Shown here piece after piece: positions 22,174-33,605 of a stretch of DNA of 64,000 nucleotides. A model generated the notes under the pieces. That model saw only the letters and a list, made by a program, of their open reading frames with translations. It ran no database searches and was not told the origin of the DNA. Positions within the stretch are counted from its first letter, which is position 1; every line of letters begins with the position of its first letter. A program made the position numbers and the translations under genes. Origin of the DNA: Actinomycetota bacterium (GTDB taxonomy: Bacteria; Actinomycetota; Actinomycetes; S36-B12); the NCBI GenBank assembly GCA_947449035.1, contig CANFQC010000008.1:1-64000 (forward strand), written 5' to 3'.

Positions 22174-23087
22174 GCGATTACAAGAGCGGGTTCGTCTCCC
22201 TCGTCGGCCGTCCCAACGCCGGCAAGTCAACCTTGACCAATGCCATCGTGGGTCAAAAGGTCGCCATCATGTCCGACCGCCCGCAGACCACTCGTCGTGC
22301 GTTACGTGGAATTGTGACTCGCGAGGATGCGCAGCTGATCCTGGTTGATACGCCCGGTCTGCATCGTCCGCGAACCCTTCTTGGTGAGCGACTGAACGAC
22401 GAAGTCCGCGAGACCTGGAACAGTGTCGATGTCATCGGCTTCTGCATCGCTGCCGACCAGGAAATCGGACCTGGCGATCGGTTTATCGCCAACGAGATCA
22501 AGAACCTTCATCGCAAGAAGCTCGTCGGCATCCTCACGAAGACCGATCTGGTCAACAAGGACATCCTTGCCGAGCGTCTGCAGGCAGTAGCCCAGCTTGC
22601 CGAAGAACTCGAGTTCGCTTGGGCCGACATCGTGCCCGTCTCCGCTCGCGACGGTGCCAATGTGCAGGTTCTCACTGATCAGTTGATTGCACTTCTTCCT
22701 GATGGTCCGATGCTCTACCCCGATGGTGAGATCACCGACGAAGACATCGAGATTTCCGTAGCCGAGTTAATTCGCGAGGCTGCCCTCGAAGGGGTGAACG
22801 ACGAACTTCCTCACTCCATTGCCGTCGTGGTCGAAGAGATCGTTCCCCGCGAGGATCGCCCTGCTGATCGGCCGCTCACCGATGTTCGGGCCTTCCTCTT
22901 CGTCGAGCGCGATAGCCAGAAGGCGATTGTGATCGGCAAGGGTGGTGCGCGGCTGAAGCACGTGGGCACCAAGGCTCGCAAGGGCATTGAGGAACTCCTC
23001 GGTGTGCCGGTCTACCTCGATCTTCATGTCAAGATCGCCAAGGACTGGCAGAAGGACCCCAAGCAACTGCGTCGACTGGGCTTCTGA
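22170..23087 (+). CDS. era: GTPase Era
   Basis: SLVGRPNAGKSTLTNAIVGQKVAIMSDRPQTTR, C-terminal KH domain VIGKGGARLKHVGTKAR. Confidence 0.98.
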   Translation: MSDYKSGFVSLVGRPNAGKSTLTNAIVGQKVAIMSDRPQTTRRALRGIVTREDAQLILVDTPGLHRPRTLLGERLNDEVRETWNSVDVIGFCIAADQEIGPGDRFIANEIKNLHRKKLVGILTKTDLVNKDILAERLQAVAQLAEELEFAWADIVPVSARDGANVQVLTDQLIALLPDGPMLYPDGEITDEDIEISVAELIREAALEGVNDELPHSIAVVVEEIVPREDRPADRPLTDVRAFLFVERDSQKAIVIGKGGARLKHVGTKARKGIEELLGVPVYLDLHVKIAKDWQKDPKQLRRLGF

Positions 23088-23134
23088 CCGCCGCGCCGCC
23101 ACCCCTCGAGGGTCGCAGCGCGAGACAATGAACT

Positions 23135-23872
23135 GTGCCCCTCTACCGTGACGAAGCAGTCGTGCTGCGCGCCCAGAAGCTGGGTGAGGCCGATCGCATC
23201 GTCACGCTACTAACCCGCAATCACGGGCGAGTGCGGTGCGTGGCCCGCGGCGTCCGCAAAACCACGAGTCGTATCGGGGCGCGTCTGGAGCCCTTCAGCC
23301 ACGTCGATGTGCAGTTGTATGAGGGTCGCTCCCTCGACACAGTCAGCCAGGTCGAGTCAATTCAGTCGCATGGCGGAACTATTTCGGGTGACTATGCGGC
23401 CTATACGGCGGGCACGGTGATGCTTGAGACCGCCGAGCGCATGACCCCCGAGGAGCGCGAACCTGCAATTCAGCAGTACGCCCTTCTTGTCAGTGGCCTG
23501 CGCTCACTGTCGGCGCGTGAGCATGAGCCCACCTTGATCCTCGACTCGTATCTCTTGCGTTCGCTGTCGGTAGCAGGGTGGTCACCGTCATTCGACGCGT
23601 GCGCACGATGCGGTGCTGAAGGCCCGCACCGCGCCTTCTCGATCCAGGCGGGTGGCATGGTGTGCGCCGAGTGCCGTCCACCTGGTTCGGCAGCACCGTC
23701 ACCGGATTCGGTCGAGCTGCTCGGCGCCCTGCTCAGCGGCGACTGGTCGGTTGCAGACTCCAGCGATGATCGACCTCGGCGTGAGGCAAGCGGCCTGGTG
23801 GCGGCGTTCTTGCAGTGGCATCTCGAGCATGGCCTGAGATCCCTGCCTCTTGTCGATCGCACCAGGCCATGA
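23135..23872 (+). CDS. recO: DNA repair protein RecO
   Basis: [40 protein letters not shown]. Confidence 0.96.
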   Translation: MPLYRDEAVVLRAQKLGEADRIVTLLTRNHGRVRCVARGVRKTTSRIGARLEPFSHVDVQLYEGRSLDTVSQVESIQSHGGTISGDYAAYTAGTVMLETAERMTPEEREPAIQQYALLVSGLRSLSAREHEPTLILDSYLLRSLSVAGWSPSFDACARCGAEGPHRAFSIQAGGMVCAECRPPGSAAPSPDSVELLGALLSGDWSVADSSDDRPRREASGLVAAFLQWHLEHGLRSLPLVDRTRP

Positions 23873-23888
23873 CTGGCAGGATGCTGGG

Positions 23889-24674
23889 GTGACCCGCCAT
23901 CGTCCGCCGACTCCGCATCCCAGCGGCGCCACGCCTCCGGTGATCCCGCGGGATCTGGTGCCGAAGCATGTCGCCATCGTGATGGACGGGAATGGTCGGT
24001 GGGCAAAGGAGCGCGGTCTGCCGCGTACGGCCGGTCACGAGATGGGCGAGGCAAGTCTCTTTGACTGCGTCGAAGGAGCACTTGAGCTCGGAGTCGAGTG
24101 GCTCTCGGCGTATGCCTTCTCCACCGAGAACTGGAAGCGCTCGCCGGAGGAAGTCCGCTTCCTGATGGGCTTCAACCGCGATGTCATCCGCCGGCGCCGA
24201 GACGAGATGAACGAACTCGGGGTGCGGGTGCGCTGGGCGGGGCGTCGACCGAAGCTGTGGCGCAGCGTGATCTCCGAGCTGGAAGAAGCCGAGGAGCTCA
24301 CCAAGAAGAATCGAAAGCTCACTCTCACGATGTGCGTGAACTACGGCGGTCGCGCCGAAATCGCTGACGCCGCTGCGGCAATGGCCCGCGATGTGCAGGC
24401 AGGCAAGCTAGATCCCAAGCGCATCGACGAGCGCATGTTCCACAAGTACCTCGACGAGCCCGACATGCCTGACGTTGACCTCTTCGTGCGTTCCTCAGGC
24501 GAGCAACGCACCAGCAACTTCCTGCTCTGGCAGGCAGCTTATGCCGAGATGGTCTTCCTTGACACTTTGTGGCCTGACTTCGATCGCCGTGACTTCTGGC
24601 ATGCCTGCGAGATCTTTGCGTCACGTGATCGCCGGTATGGCGGTGCAGTACCGAATCCGCCCGCTAAGGGCTAG
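23889..24674 (+). CDS. uppS: isoprenyl (undecaprenyl/decaprenyl) diphosphate synthase
   Basis: [61 protein letters not shown] start chosen. Confidence 0.95.
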   Translation: MTRHRPPTPHPSGATPPVIPRDLVPKHVAIVMDGNGRWAKERGLPRTAGHEMGEASLFDCVEGALELGVEWLSAYAFSTENWKRSPEEVRFLMGFNRDVIRRRRDEMNELGVRVRWAGRRPKLWRSVISELEEAEELTKKNRKLTLTMCVNYGGRAEIADAAAAMARDVQAGKLDPKRIDERMFHKYLDEPDMPDVDLFVRSSGEQRTSNFLLWQAAYAEMVFLDTLWPDFDRRDFWHACEIFASRDRRYGGAVPNPPAKG

Positions 24675-24686
24675 ACGCCGAAAGCC

Positions 24687-25073
24687 TCAGTTGCACCGTG
24701 GGCAGAGGCCGAACAGTTCCATGGTGTGGCTGACCTGCGAATACCCATGCTCGGCGGCCACGGCGTCAGCCCACTTCTCGACGGTTGGTCCGGCAATCTC
24801 GACAGTGGCGCCGCAACTTCGGCACACCAGATGGTGATGATGCTCGCCGCTGCACTTTCGATACACGGTCTCGCCCTCGTCGTTGACGAGTTGGTCGACA
24901 TCTCCTGATGCTGCAAGTGACTGCAGGGCGCGGTAGACGGTGGTGAGGCCAACAGAGTCACCGCGGTGACGTAGATCGTCGTGCAGCTGCTGAGCTGAGC
25001 GAAAGTCGTTGATCTCGGCGAGTAGCTCCGCGACCGCGGTGCGCTGGCGCGTCTGGCGCTGGGGCACGCTCAT
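24687..25073 (-). CDS. zur: Fur-family regulator, probably Zur
   Basis: TRQRTAVAELLAEINDFRSAQQLHDDLR, GLTTVYRALQSL, HHHHLVCRSCG, FGLCPRC; operon with Zn-type ABC genes. Confidence 0.9.
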   Translation of the reverse strand: MSVPQRQTRQRTAVAELLAEINDFRSAQQLHDDLRHRGDSVGLTTVYRALQSLAASGDVDQLVNDEGETVYRKCSGEHHHHLVCRSCGATVEIAGPTVEKWADAVAAEHGYSQVSHTMELFGLCPRCN

Positions 25074-25897
25074 GAGTGCTCCCGTCGTCGGCGTCGAATA
25101 GGCACGGCCACGATGGCCAGGATCGCGAAGCAGGCCAGGGCGATGATGACGATCGCGGGGCCGGGGGGAGCTTCGACATAGAACGAGCCGACTAGGCCGG
25201 TCACTGAGGCGATCACGCCGATCACGACAGCCAGCGCTGCAGTGGCGCGGAAGGAACGGGTCACCTGCTGCGCTGCGGCGACGGGCACGATCATGATTGC
25301 GCTGACAAGAAGTAGGCCGACCACGCGCATACCGACGACCACCACGATGGCAGCGAGAATCGCCATGAGCGTGCTCATCGCGCGAACCTTGATGCCCTGC
25401 ACCTGGGCGATGTCGGGGTCCAGGCTCACCGCAAACAGTTCGCGGCCGAAGAACAGCAGGACTAAGAGCACGGTGACGACGAGAGCGCCGAGAGCCCATA
25501 GGTCACCACTGGCCACGGTAGAGAGTGATCCGAACAGGTACGAGTTCAAAGACGAGCTAGCCCTGCCCGGCGCGAGCGAGGCAAAGAGCACGCCGCCGGC
25601 AATACCGCCGTAGAACAAGAGCGCGAGAGCAACATCGCCAGCAGTACGACTGCGGTAACGGATGAACTCAATCAGGAATGCACCGAGCGCCGCTGTTGCC
25701 ATGGCGGTCGGGATTGGTGCCGTACCGAGTAAGAAGGCCAGGCCCACGCCTGTCAGAGCCACATGTCCCATGCCGTCGCCGAGCAGGGCGAGCCTGCGCT
25801 GTACCAAGAAGACGCCGATGAGCGGCGCGATAAGCCCGACGAGCGCGGCGGCGAGAAGTGCGCGCCGCATGAAGTCGAAGTCCCAGATCATCGTCAT
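25070..25897 (-). CDS. znuB: metal (Zn/Mn) ABC transporter permease
   Basis: MRRALLAAALVGLIAPLIGVFLVQRRLALLGDGMGHVALTGV. Confidence 0.92.
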   Translation of the reverse strand: MTMIWDFDFMRRALLAAALVGLIAPLIGVFLVQRRLALLGDGMGHVALTGVGLAFLLGTAPIPTAMATAALGAFLIEFIRYRSRTAGDVALALLFYGGIAGGVLFASLAPGRASSSLNSYLFGSLSTVASGDLWALGALVVTVLLVLLFFGRELFAVSLDPDIAQVQGIKVRAMSTLMAILAAIVVVVGMRVVGLLLVSAIMIVPVAAAQQVTRSFRATAALAVVIGVIASVTGLVGSFYVEAPPGPAIVIIALACFAILAIVAVPIRRRRREHS

Positions 25898-26670
25898 GAC
25901 TCCATCCCGATCACCGGGGGAGAGTCGTCGATCACGGCATCGTGGTGATGGTGATGATCATGGGCAAAGGAGTTAGGTACGGGCGGTGGCCCGTCGTACT
26001 GCACCGAGTGATGCGCATCGGGTGCAAGCACTATTGCGCGCGTCACCAGCGACTCGATCGCATCGATCTCGTGCGTCACCACGATGATCGTGCGGCCTCG
26101 GGCTTTGAGTTCGCCCAGCAGACGGGCCAATGCAGTCACGTTTGCCGCATCGAGCCCTGCCGTCGGCTCGTCCATCAAGATCACGTCGGCATTGCTCGCG
26201 AGGGCTCGGGCGACGAGAACTCGGCGCTGTTGACCACCGGAAAGTGTGTCGAGACGTGAGTGACGGCGATCCCAGAGATCGACATCGTGAAGTGCCTGGA
26301 CTGCTGCGTTCTTCTCGGTACGAGAGAAAGGGCGCCAGCGGGTGCGCGGTGAGATCGCGCCGGAGAGCACGGTCTCCCAGACCGAGACGGGAATGCTGCT
26401 TGCGCCCGGAAGACGTTGCGGCACCAGAGCAATGCGCTGCCACTGCTTGAACCTGCGCAGGGGAGTACCAAAGAGAGTGATGCGACCGTGATCGACAGGC
26501 TGCAATCCGAGGATTGCGCGAATCAGCGTCGACTTGCCGCTTCCGTTGGGGCCGAGAAGCGCGATGACGTCACCGGCCTGGATATCGACGTTGACATCCT
26601 CGAGCACGTGGGCGCCGTCGAATTCCACGCACAGGCGCTCGATCGAGATCACTGTGTCGTTCACGAGCAA
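25894..26670 (-). CDS. znuC: metal ABC transporter ATP-binding protein
   Basis: LLGPNGSGKSTLIRAILG Walker A, LSGGQQRRVLVARALA, His-rich C-terminus. Confidence 0.93.
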   Translation of the reverse strand: MLVNDTVISIERLCVEFDGAHVLEDVNVDIQAGDVIALLGPNGSGKSTLIRAILGLQPVDHGRITLFGTPLRRFKQWQRIALVPQRLPGASSIPVSVWETVLSGAISPRTRWRPFSRTEKNAAVQALHDVDLWDRRHSRLDTLSGGQQRRVLVARALASNADVILMDEPTAGLDAANVTALARLLGELKARGRTIIVVTHEIDAIESLVTRAIVLAPDAHHSVQYDGPPPVPNSFAHDHHHHHDAVIDDSPPVIGMES

Positions 26671-27545
26671 CCCTGACCTTTCGCAAGAGTTGCGAGGTTC
26701 TCGCGCATCACCGTGGCGTAATCGCCGGTTGCGCCGGGCTGAAGGCCCTCAAGTGGATCGAGTTTCTGTGCGCTTGCACCTGTCTCGTCCGCAATAGTTT
26801 GCGCGACCTTGGGGTCGACGAGAGTCTCGTAGTAGATGGTGTTCACGTTCTCCTTTGCCACCACGTCGGCCACCTCGCGAATTCGCGCAGGGCTCGGCTC
26901 GGCCTCCGGTGAGAGACCGGAGATGCCCACCTGGGTGAGTCCGAAGGCCTTGGCCAGATAGGCGAAGGCATCGTGGCTGACGACCATCGTGCGCGTACGG
27001 CAGTTCGTGAGTGCGGCGGAATAGTCACTCGAGAGCGCTGACATGGTGCCTGTGAGTGCAGCACTGTTCTTTGCGTAGGACGCAGCGTCGTCGGGGGAGA
27101 TCTCGGCAAGACGCTCGGCGATCGCGGTTCCGATTGTCGACATGTTGCTGGGATCTAGCCAGACGTGCGGATCCGCGGCGCCGTCGAGGGTTAGCCGAGA
27201 GATTGCCGCGCTGACATCGATTGCGCGATCGGGTGCCTGTTGGGCGATGGCCTCGTCGACAGCCGGCTGAAAGCCCTTCACGTAGAGCACGAGGTCGGCG
27301 TTCGCGATCTCGCCGACCTGCTGTGCGCTGAGCTCAAGATCATGTGGCTCGACGCCGGACTGGGTGAGATTCGTGACGCTCACACTGGAGCCGCCCACCT
27401 GCTCGGCGGCGTACTGAAGTGGATAGAAGGCGGCGACGATCCGCGGACCGCTGGAGGCCTGGTCGGGAGTGCCCATGGAGGCGGGGGCACACGCTGCAGT
27501 GAGGGGAATGGCGGCGGCCAGCACCAGGGCAGGCCAACGTCGCAT
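26661..27545 (-). CDS. znuA: metal ABC transporter substrate-binding lipoprotein
   Basis: Lipobox-like LTAAC, FYPLQYAAEQVGG, GVEPHDLELSAQQV, DPHVWLDP. Confidence 0.92.
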   Translation of the reverse strand: MRRWPALVLAAAIPLTAACAPASMGTPDQASSGPRIVAAFYPLQYAAEQVGGSSVSVTNLTQSGVEPHDLELSAQQVGEIANADLVLYVKGFQPAVDEAIAQQAPDRAIDVSAAISRLTLDGAADPHVWLDPSNMSTIGTAIAERLAEISPDDAASYAKNSAALTGTMSALSSDYSAALTNCRTRTMVVSHDAFAYLAKAFGLTQVGISGLSPEAEPSPARIREVADVVAKENVNTIYYETLVDPKVAQTIADETGASAQKLDPLEGLQPGATGDYATVMRENLATLAKGQGCS

Positions 27546-27565
27546 AACCCGAATTTAGGCCTTAA

Positions 27566-27580
27566 TGAAAATGATTGTCA
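27566..27580. promoter_or_regulatory. Zur-box-like operator upstream of znuA
   Basis: TGAAAATGATTGTCA, 7-1-7 imperfect palindrome 20 bp upstream of the znuA start. Confidence 0.8.
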
Positions 27581-27587
27581 AGTGCGA

Positions 27588-27962
27588 TTAGAGGATGCCG
27601 ATGAACTTGAACAAGGCCAGCAGCACCACGACGATCACGATGAGCACGCGCAGGAACTTCGACTGACCGTTGATCACCGGCCATGACAGGGCGAGCAGCC
27701 AGCCCAGGAAGAAGGCCACGATCAGCAGCAGGATGCCGCCGAGCCACGAAAGCGAACGCGGCATAACCAGGCCGAGGAACAGGCACAACGCGATGCCGAC
27801 CACGAGTAGCCAGCGCGGAACACGAGTCAGGCGCATCAGGATCGGCAGGCTGGCCTTCTCGAGTTGAGGGCGCATTGAGCTTGGCTGGTTCGCAGGGCCG
27901 CCGGGGCCGCGCACGGCCGAGGGCTTCTTCTTGCCCGACGAGCTCTTATTCGCTTTCGCCAC
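27588..27962 (-). CDS. predicted membrane protein with Lys-rich N-terminus
   Basis: 124-aa ORF, three hydrophobic segments. Confidence 0.75.
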   Translation of the reverse strand: MAKANKSSSGKKKPSAVRGPGGPANQPSSMRPQLEKASLPILMRLTRVPRWLLVVGIALCLFLGLVMPRSLSWLGGILLLIVAFFLGWLLALSWPVINGQSKFLRVLIVIVVVLLALFKFIGIL

Positions 27963-27992
27963 GTGCTTACTCCCACCGCTAGCGTGTGTCAG

Positions 27993-28385
27993 GTGACCGA
28001 CCCTACCTTCATCGTCCTCAATCGCTTCCGTACCCAGAGCCCCGATTTCCCGGCGTCAGCCCGTACGGCGATTGCGGCCCTTGCCGTCTGCCCCGGCTTT
28101 GTCGATGCCCACCTGGGTCAATCCACCGACGAGGCCGATCTGCGCACAATCACCACCCGTTGGGTCTCGGTCGGCGCATATCGCAGGGCGCTGTCGAACT
28201 TTGAGGTCAAGATGACGGCTATTCCCCTGCTCTCGACCGCGATCGACGAGCCCAGTGCGTATGAGGTCGTGCATTACCGCTCACCCGAGGGCTTCGTCGA
28301 TGCCGTCACCGGCCTGGCCCTCGATGCCGGCTCCATCGGTCTGGGGGAGGCCGCCGGCCCCGATATCCGTGCCGTGGATGCCTGA
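27993..28385 (+). CDS. antibiotic biosynthesis monooxygenase (ABM)-domain protein
   Basis: FIVLNRFRTQ...CPGFVDAHLGQS...WVSVGAYRRAL pattern; GTG start. Confidence 0.7.
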   Translation: MTDPTFIVLNRFRTQSPDFPASARTAIAALAVCPGFVDAHLGQSTDEADLRTITTRWVSVGAYRRALSNFEVKMTAIPLLSTAIDEPSAYEVVHYRSPEGFVDAVTGLALDAGSIGLGEAAGPDIRAVDA

Positions 28386-28475
28386 CCCCTCTCACTCTCG
28401 TCACACCAGCCTCACCGCCTACACTTACCGCGTCCGCCGACAACCAGCCGGAGTGGAGCGCACAAGCGCTCAGAA

Positions 28476-29870
<1,395 letters not shown>

Positions 29871-29881
29871 AGCGCAAAGCG

Positions 29882-29908
29882 AAAGGGCCCGCCATCGGCG
29901 GGCCCTTT
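29882..29908. terminator. bidirectional intrinsic terminator (glyS/MFS convergent)
   Basis: AAAGGGCCCGCCatcGGCGGGCCCTTT. Confidence 0.9.
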
Positions 29909-29909
29909 G

Positions 29910-31538
29910 CTATTCCTTGTCCTTCGGCGGCTCGTAGCCCTCTGACTCAACGCGCGCTGCATTGCGCGGCAGCAGGAAGCTCGTGAGCAATCCGAGGAAG
30001 ACGAACAGTGCGGCAACCCACGACACAGTCTTCGTGGCATCGACGAAGCCTTCGGATGCACCTTCGACCATGACCTGACCATCAGGCATGGCTCCCATGC
30101 CGGTGACCGCTTGGCCCGCTGATGCCTGCATCGCATCCGCTACCTGCGTAGCCGTGGCAGCGGGAACGCCGCGGTCGGTGAGCTGGTTGGTCGTGTAATG
30201 GCCAAGGCCGATGAGAAGTGTGGTGCCGAGAATCGCGGTACCAATGGCTGCGCCCACCTGGCGCGCTGTCGACGTCACCGCGCTCGCTGAGCCAGATTCC
30301 GAGACCGGAATCTCGGAGAGCACCACGCCAGTCAGCTGCGCCGTAGCGAAGCCGACGCCCGCGCCATAGATAAACAGCCATGGCGCAAGACCCCAACCGG
30401 TGACAGTCGTGGACATGGAGACACCGATACCGATGATGCCGATGACCTCGAGCGCCATACCGATCTGCAGAACGCGAACCGGACCAACGCGCTGCGAAAG
30501 GCCTGCACCGATGCCTGATGCCACGAAAGCGCCGGCAGCAAGTGCTACGAGGATGACGCCGGTTTCCATTGCGCTGTAACCGCGCACCGCCTGCAGGAAC
30601 AGCGGAATCGTAAAGAGCAGACCGAACTCACCGAGGCTGACGACCAACGCGACGATGTTGCCGGCGCCAAAGCTTCGAATCTTGAACAGACGCAGATCGA
30701 TGATCACGATCTTGCCGGCGCGAAGCCTGGACTTCTCGACGAAGACCAGCGCGATCAGCGCAGCGATGCCTATGAGTCCGGCGACAAGCACGACTGAGAT
30801 GGTGTCGGCCGGCCAGGTGAAGCCACCGGCCTTGAACTCGGTGGTTCCGACGATCCAGCCGTAGTGCTGACCCTCGATCAGCGCAAAGACAACGCCGAGA
30901 AGTCCGAGAGTGACGAGAACCGTTCCGGGTACGTCAATTCCCTTGCGACCGGTTTCATCCTTGGTCTCGGGAACGAAGAGGAAGAGGCCGATGAGCACGA
31001 TGATGCCGATCGGCACGTTGATCAAGAAGGCCCAGTGCCAGGACTGATACGTGGTCAGGTAACCGCCCACCAGCGGGCCGAGGGCAGCCATGCCGCCAAT
31101 CGTTGAGCCCCACACTGCGAAAGCGATCGCGCGCGAGCGACCGGTGAAGACCGCGTTGATCACCGAGAGTGACGCGGGCAGGATCATTGCGCCACCGATG
31201 CCCTGCAGGGCACGTGCGCCGATGACCTCGATCGAGTTCGTCGACATCGCGACGAGCACGCTTGCGCCGACGAAGACGACGATGCCGATGGCGAAGAGCA
31301 GGCGGCGACCGAACCGATCGGCCAGGCGGCCGTTGAGAATCAGCAGTGACGCGAAGGTCAGCGAATAGGCCGCAGTCACCCATTCGGCATCAGTGGTGCT
31401 GAGGTCGAGGTCCTTGACCATTGCCGGGAGCGCGACATTGACGACAGTGCCGTCGAGGATGATCATCGCGACGCCGAGCGCAAGCACCACGAGTGCCCAC
31501 CAGCGCCTCTTGCCCATCAGTTCGACACTCGTACTCAT
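29910..31538 (-). CDS. MFS transporter, DHA2 (EmrB/QacA) family
   Basis: 14-TM pattern, LDGTVVNVALPAMVKDL, NGRLADRFGRRLLFAIG; start at MSTSVELMGKRR. Confidence 0.92.
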   Translation of the reverse strand: MSTSVELMGKRRWWALVVLALGVAMIILDGTVVNVALPAMVKDLDLSTTDAEWVTAAYSLTFASLLILNGRLADRFGRRLLFAIGIVVFVGASVLVAMSTNSIEVIGARALQGIGGAMILPASLSVINAVFTGRSRAIAFAVWGSTIGGMAALGPLVGGYLTTYQSWHWAFLINVPIGIIVLIGLFLFVPETKDETGRKGIDVPGTVLVTLGLLGVVFALIEGQHYGWIVGTTEFKAGGFTWPADTISVVLVAGLIGIAALIALVFVEKSRLRAGKIVIIDLRLFKIRSFGAGNIVALVVSLGEFGLLFTIPLFLQAVRGYSAMETGVILVALAAGAFVASGIGAGLSQRVGPVRVLQIGMALEVIGIIGIGVSMSTTVTGWGLAPWLFIYGAGVGFATAQLTGVVLSEIPVSESGSASAVTSTARQVGAAIGTAILGTTLLIGLGHYTTNQLTDRGVPAATATQVADAMQASAGQAVTGMGAMPDGQVMVEGASEGFVDATKTVSWVAALFVFLGLLTSFLLPRNAARVESEGYEPPKDKE

Positions 31539-31616
31539 GCGGGGTCCATTCGTGAGGGAATCAGGCCCCTTGAGACTACTGGGGGCGGACACCAGGGATC
31601 GTGGGAGAATCGCCGC

Positions 31617-32795
31617 ATGTCGGTCACCATGTCGCCCCGCTTCCTGCAGGTGGGTGCCGTCCAGATCGACTCACCTGTGGTGCTGGCGCCGATGGCCGGC
31701 ATCACCAATCGGGCCTATCGCACGCTGTGCCGCGAATACGGGAACACCGATCCCTCGAAGCCCAATGGTCTCTATGTCTCCGAGATGGTGACCTCGCGAG
31801 CGTTGATCGAGCGCAATGCCGAGACCCTCGACATGGTCACCTTCGGTTCAAGTGAGAATCCGCGCTCCGTGCAGCTCTACGGTGTTGATCCCGTGGTGAT
31901 GGCCGGCGCCGTGAAGATCATTGTCGATGAGGACCGTGCCGATCACATTGATCTGAACTTCGGCTGCCCTGTTCCCAAGGTGACTCGCAAGGGCGGCGGC
32001 AGTGCACTGCCGTGGAAGAAGGATCTCTTCCGCTCGATTGTTCGCGCTGCGGTCACGACGGCCGATGGGCGAGTGCCGGTGTCGGTGAAGATGCGAAAGG
32101 GCATTGACGACGATCACCTGACGTATCTCGAGGCCGGTCGTGCTGCTGCTGAAGAAGGAGTGGCCTGGGTAGCCCTGCACGGACGCACTGCACAGCAGAT
32201 GTATGGCGATACCGCAGATTGGGATGCCATCGCGCGCCTGAAGAGCGAGCTCGCGCCGCTGGGCACCCCGGTTCTGGGCAACGGAGATATCTGGACCCCG
32301 CAGGATGCCCTCGACATGGTTGCTCGCACCGGCGCCGACGGCGTTGTAGTCGGTCGCGGCTGCCTCGGGCGCCCCTGGCTCTTCGGCCAACTCGCAGCAG
32401 CATTCGCAGGTGAGCCGATCCCGGCCGATCCTCGCCTGGGTGAAGTACTCACCATCTTGCGTCGTCATGCCGAGCTTCTCGTCGTCGATTACGGCGAGGT
32501 GAAGGGCTGCCGCGATATCCGCAAGCACATGGCCTGGTATCTCAAGGGCTTCAGTGTGAAGCAGCAGGTGCGCCAGGCGCTGGGCACGGTTGCAACTCTT
32601 GTTGAGCTCGATTCACTCCTTGCCCAGATTGATCCTGATCAGGATTTCAATGCGGAGGTCGGTTCGGGGCCGCGCGGGCGCACGTCCGGCGGTCGACGTC
32701 CGACCCTTCCTGACGGTTGGCTCGATTCGCCGTATCTCGATGAAACGCAGGCCGCGGAGATCTCGCAGGCCGAACTTCATGTCTCCGGCGGCTGA
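31617..32795 (+). CDS. dusB: tRNA-dihydrouridine synthase
   Basis: VLAPMAGITNRAYR, DLNFGCPVPKVTRKGGGSAL, HGRTAQQMY. Confidence 0.96.
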   Translation: MSVTMSPRFLQVGAVQIDSPVVLAPMAGITNRAYRTLCREYGNTDPSKPNGLYVSEMVTSRALIERNAETLDMVTFGSSENPRSVQLYGVDPVVMAGAVKIIVDEDRADHIDLNFGCPVPKVTRKGGGSALPWKKDLFRSIVRAAVTTADGRVPVSVKMRKGIDDDHLTYLEAGRAAAEEGVAWVALHGRTAQQMYGDTADWDAIARLKSELAPLGTPVLGNGDIWTPQDALDMVARTGADGVVVGRGCLGRPWLFGQLAAAFAGEPIPADPRLGEVLTILRRHAELLVVDYGEVKGCRDIRKHMAWYLKGFSVKQQVRQALGTVATLVELDSLLAQIDPDQDFNAEVGSGPRGRTSGGRRPTLPDGWLDSPYLDETQAAEISQAELHVSGG

Positions 32796-32868
32796 TCACT
32801 AGATCACAAGCGGGTACCCACGGTGTGTTGTCGGACGCGTGACGCGAGTGACATGTGAGCATGGGGGG

Positions 32869-33534
32869 ATGTCCACTGCAGCACCAGCGCCGTCGCGCCC
32901 AAGTGCTTCCAGTCAGGTTGCCGCAAGCGTTCCGCGCACCGGCAGAGGCATCATCACGGCACTGGCCATGCTGCTGGCCTTCGCTCTGCTCCTCATCCCC
33001 ATCGGTGTGGTGCTCCAGATCGTGCTGACGGCCCAATTCGACGATCGCACCAAGACCCAGGCCATCGTTGTGCTCGACCCGGCCCGCGTCTGGGGCGATC
33101 CGGCACCCGTGCTCAAGGCTCGGCTCGACCATGCGGCAGACCTCTATGGCCAGGGGGTGGCTCCGGTCATCATCGTCGCCGGGCCGCAGAAGTACGCCGA
33201 CGATGCCAAGACTCATCTGCTCAGCAAGGGCGTGGCGAACGAGGACATCGTCATCTTCACGACAGGGCGCGACACGGTTGGCTCTCTCCAAGTGATCGCC
33301 ACGGTCATGAAGGATCTCGACTGGTCCTCGGCCACAGTCGTCACGGACCCGGCCAATGCCGCGCGCGCCGATGCCACCGCGACCCAATTCGGTATTGATG
33401 CGCACCTATCGCCGACCAAGACTGGTCCAGGTACGGCATTGACCTCGGAGTACGTCGGCCGTGAGACAGCAGCGCTCATGCGCTACTACCTGCTTACCCG
33501 CTGGGGCCAGCAACGGATCCTCCCCGGCGATTAA
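32869..33534 (+). CDS. YdcF/SanA-like DUF218 membrane protein
   Basis: TM helix then IVVLDPARVWGDPAPVLKARLDHAADLYGQGVAPVIIVAG. Confidence 0.8.
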   Translation: MSTAAPAPSRPSASSQVAASVPRTGRGIITALAMLLAFALLLIPIGVVLQIVLTAQFDDRTKTQAIVVLDPARVWGDPAPVLKARLDHAADLYGQGVAPVIIVAGPQKYADDAKTHLLSKGVANEDIVIFTTGRDTVGSLQVIATVMKDLDWSSATVVTDPANAARADATATQFGIDAHLSPTKTGPGTALTSEYVGRETAALMRYYLLTRWGQQRILPGD

Positions 33535-33605
33535 TTCAGATGGCGAGCGAGAGTTCGCTCGGCCTGCTGAGACGCACTGCGCAACTGCGGCAGTAGTCTC
33601 GTAGC

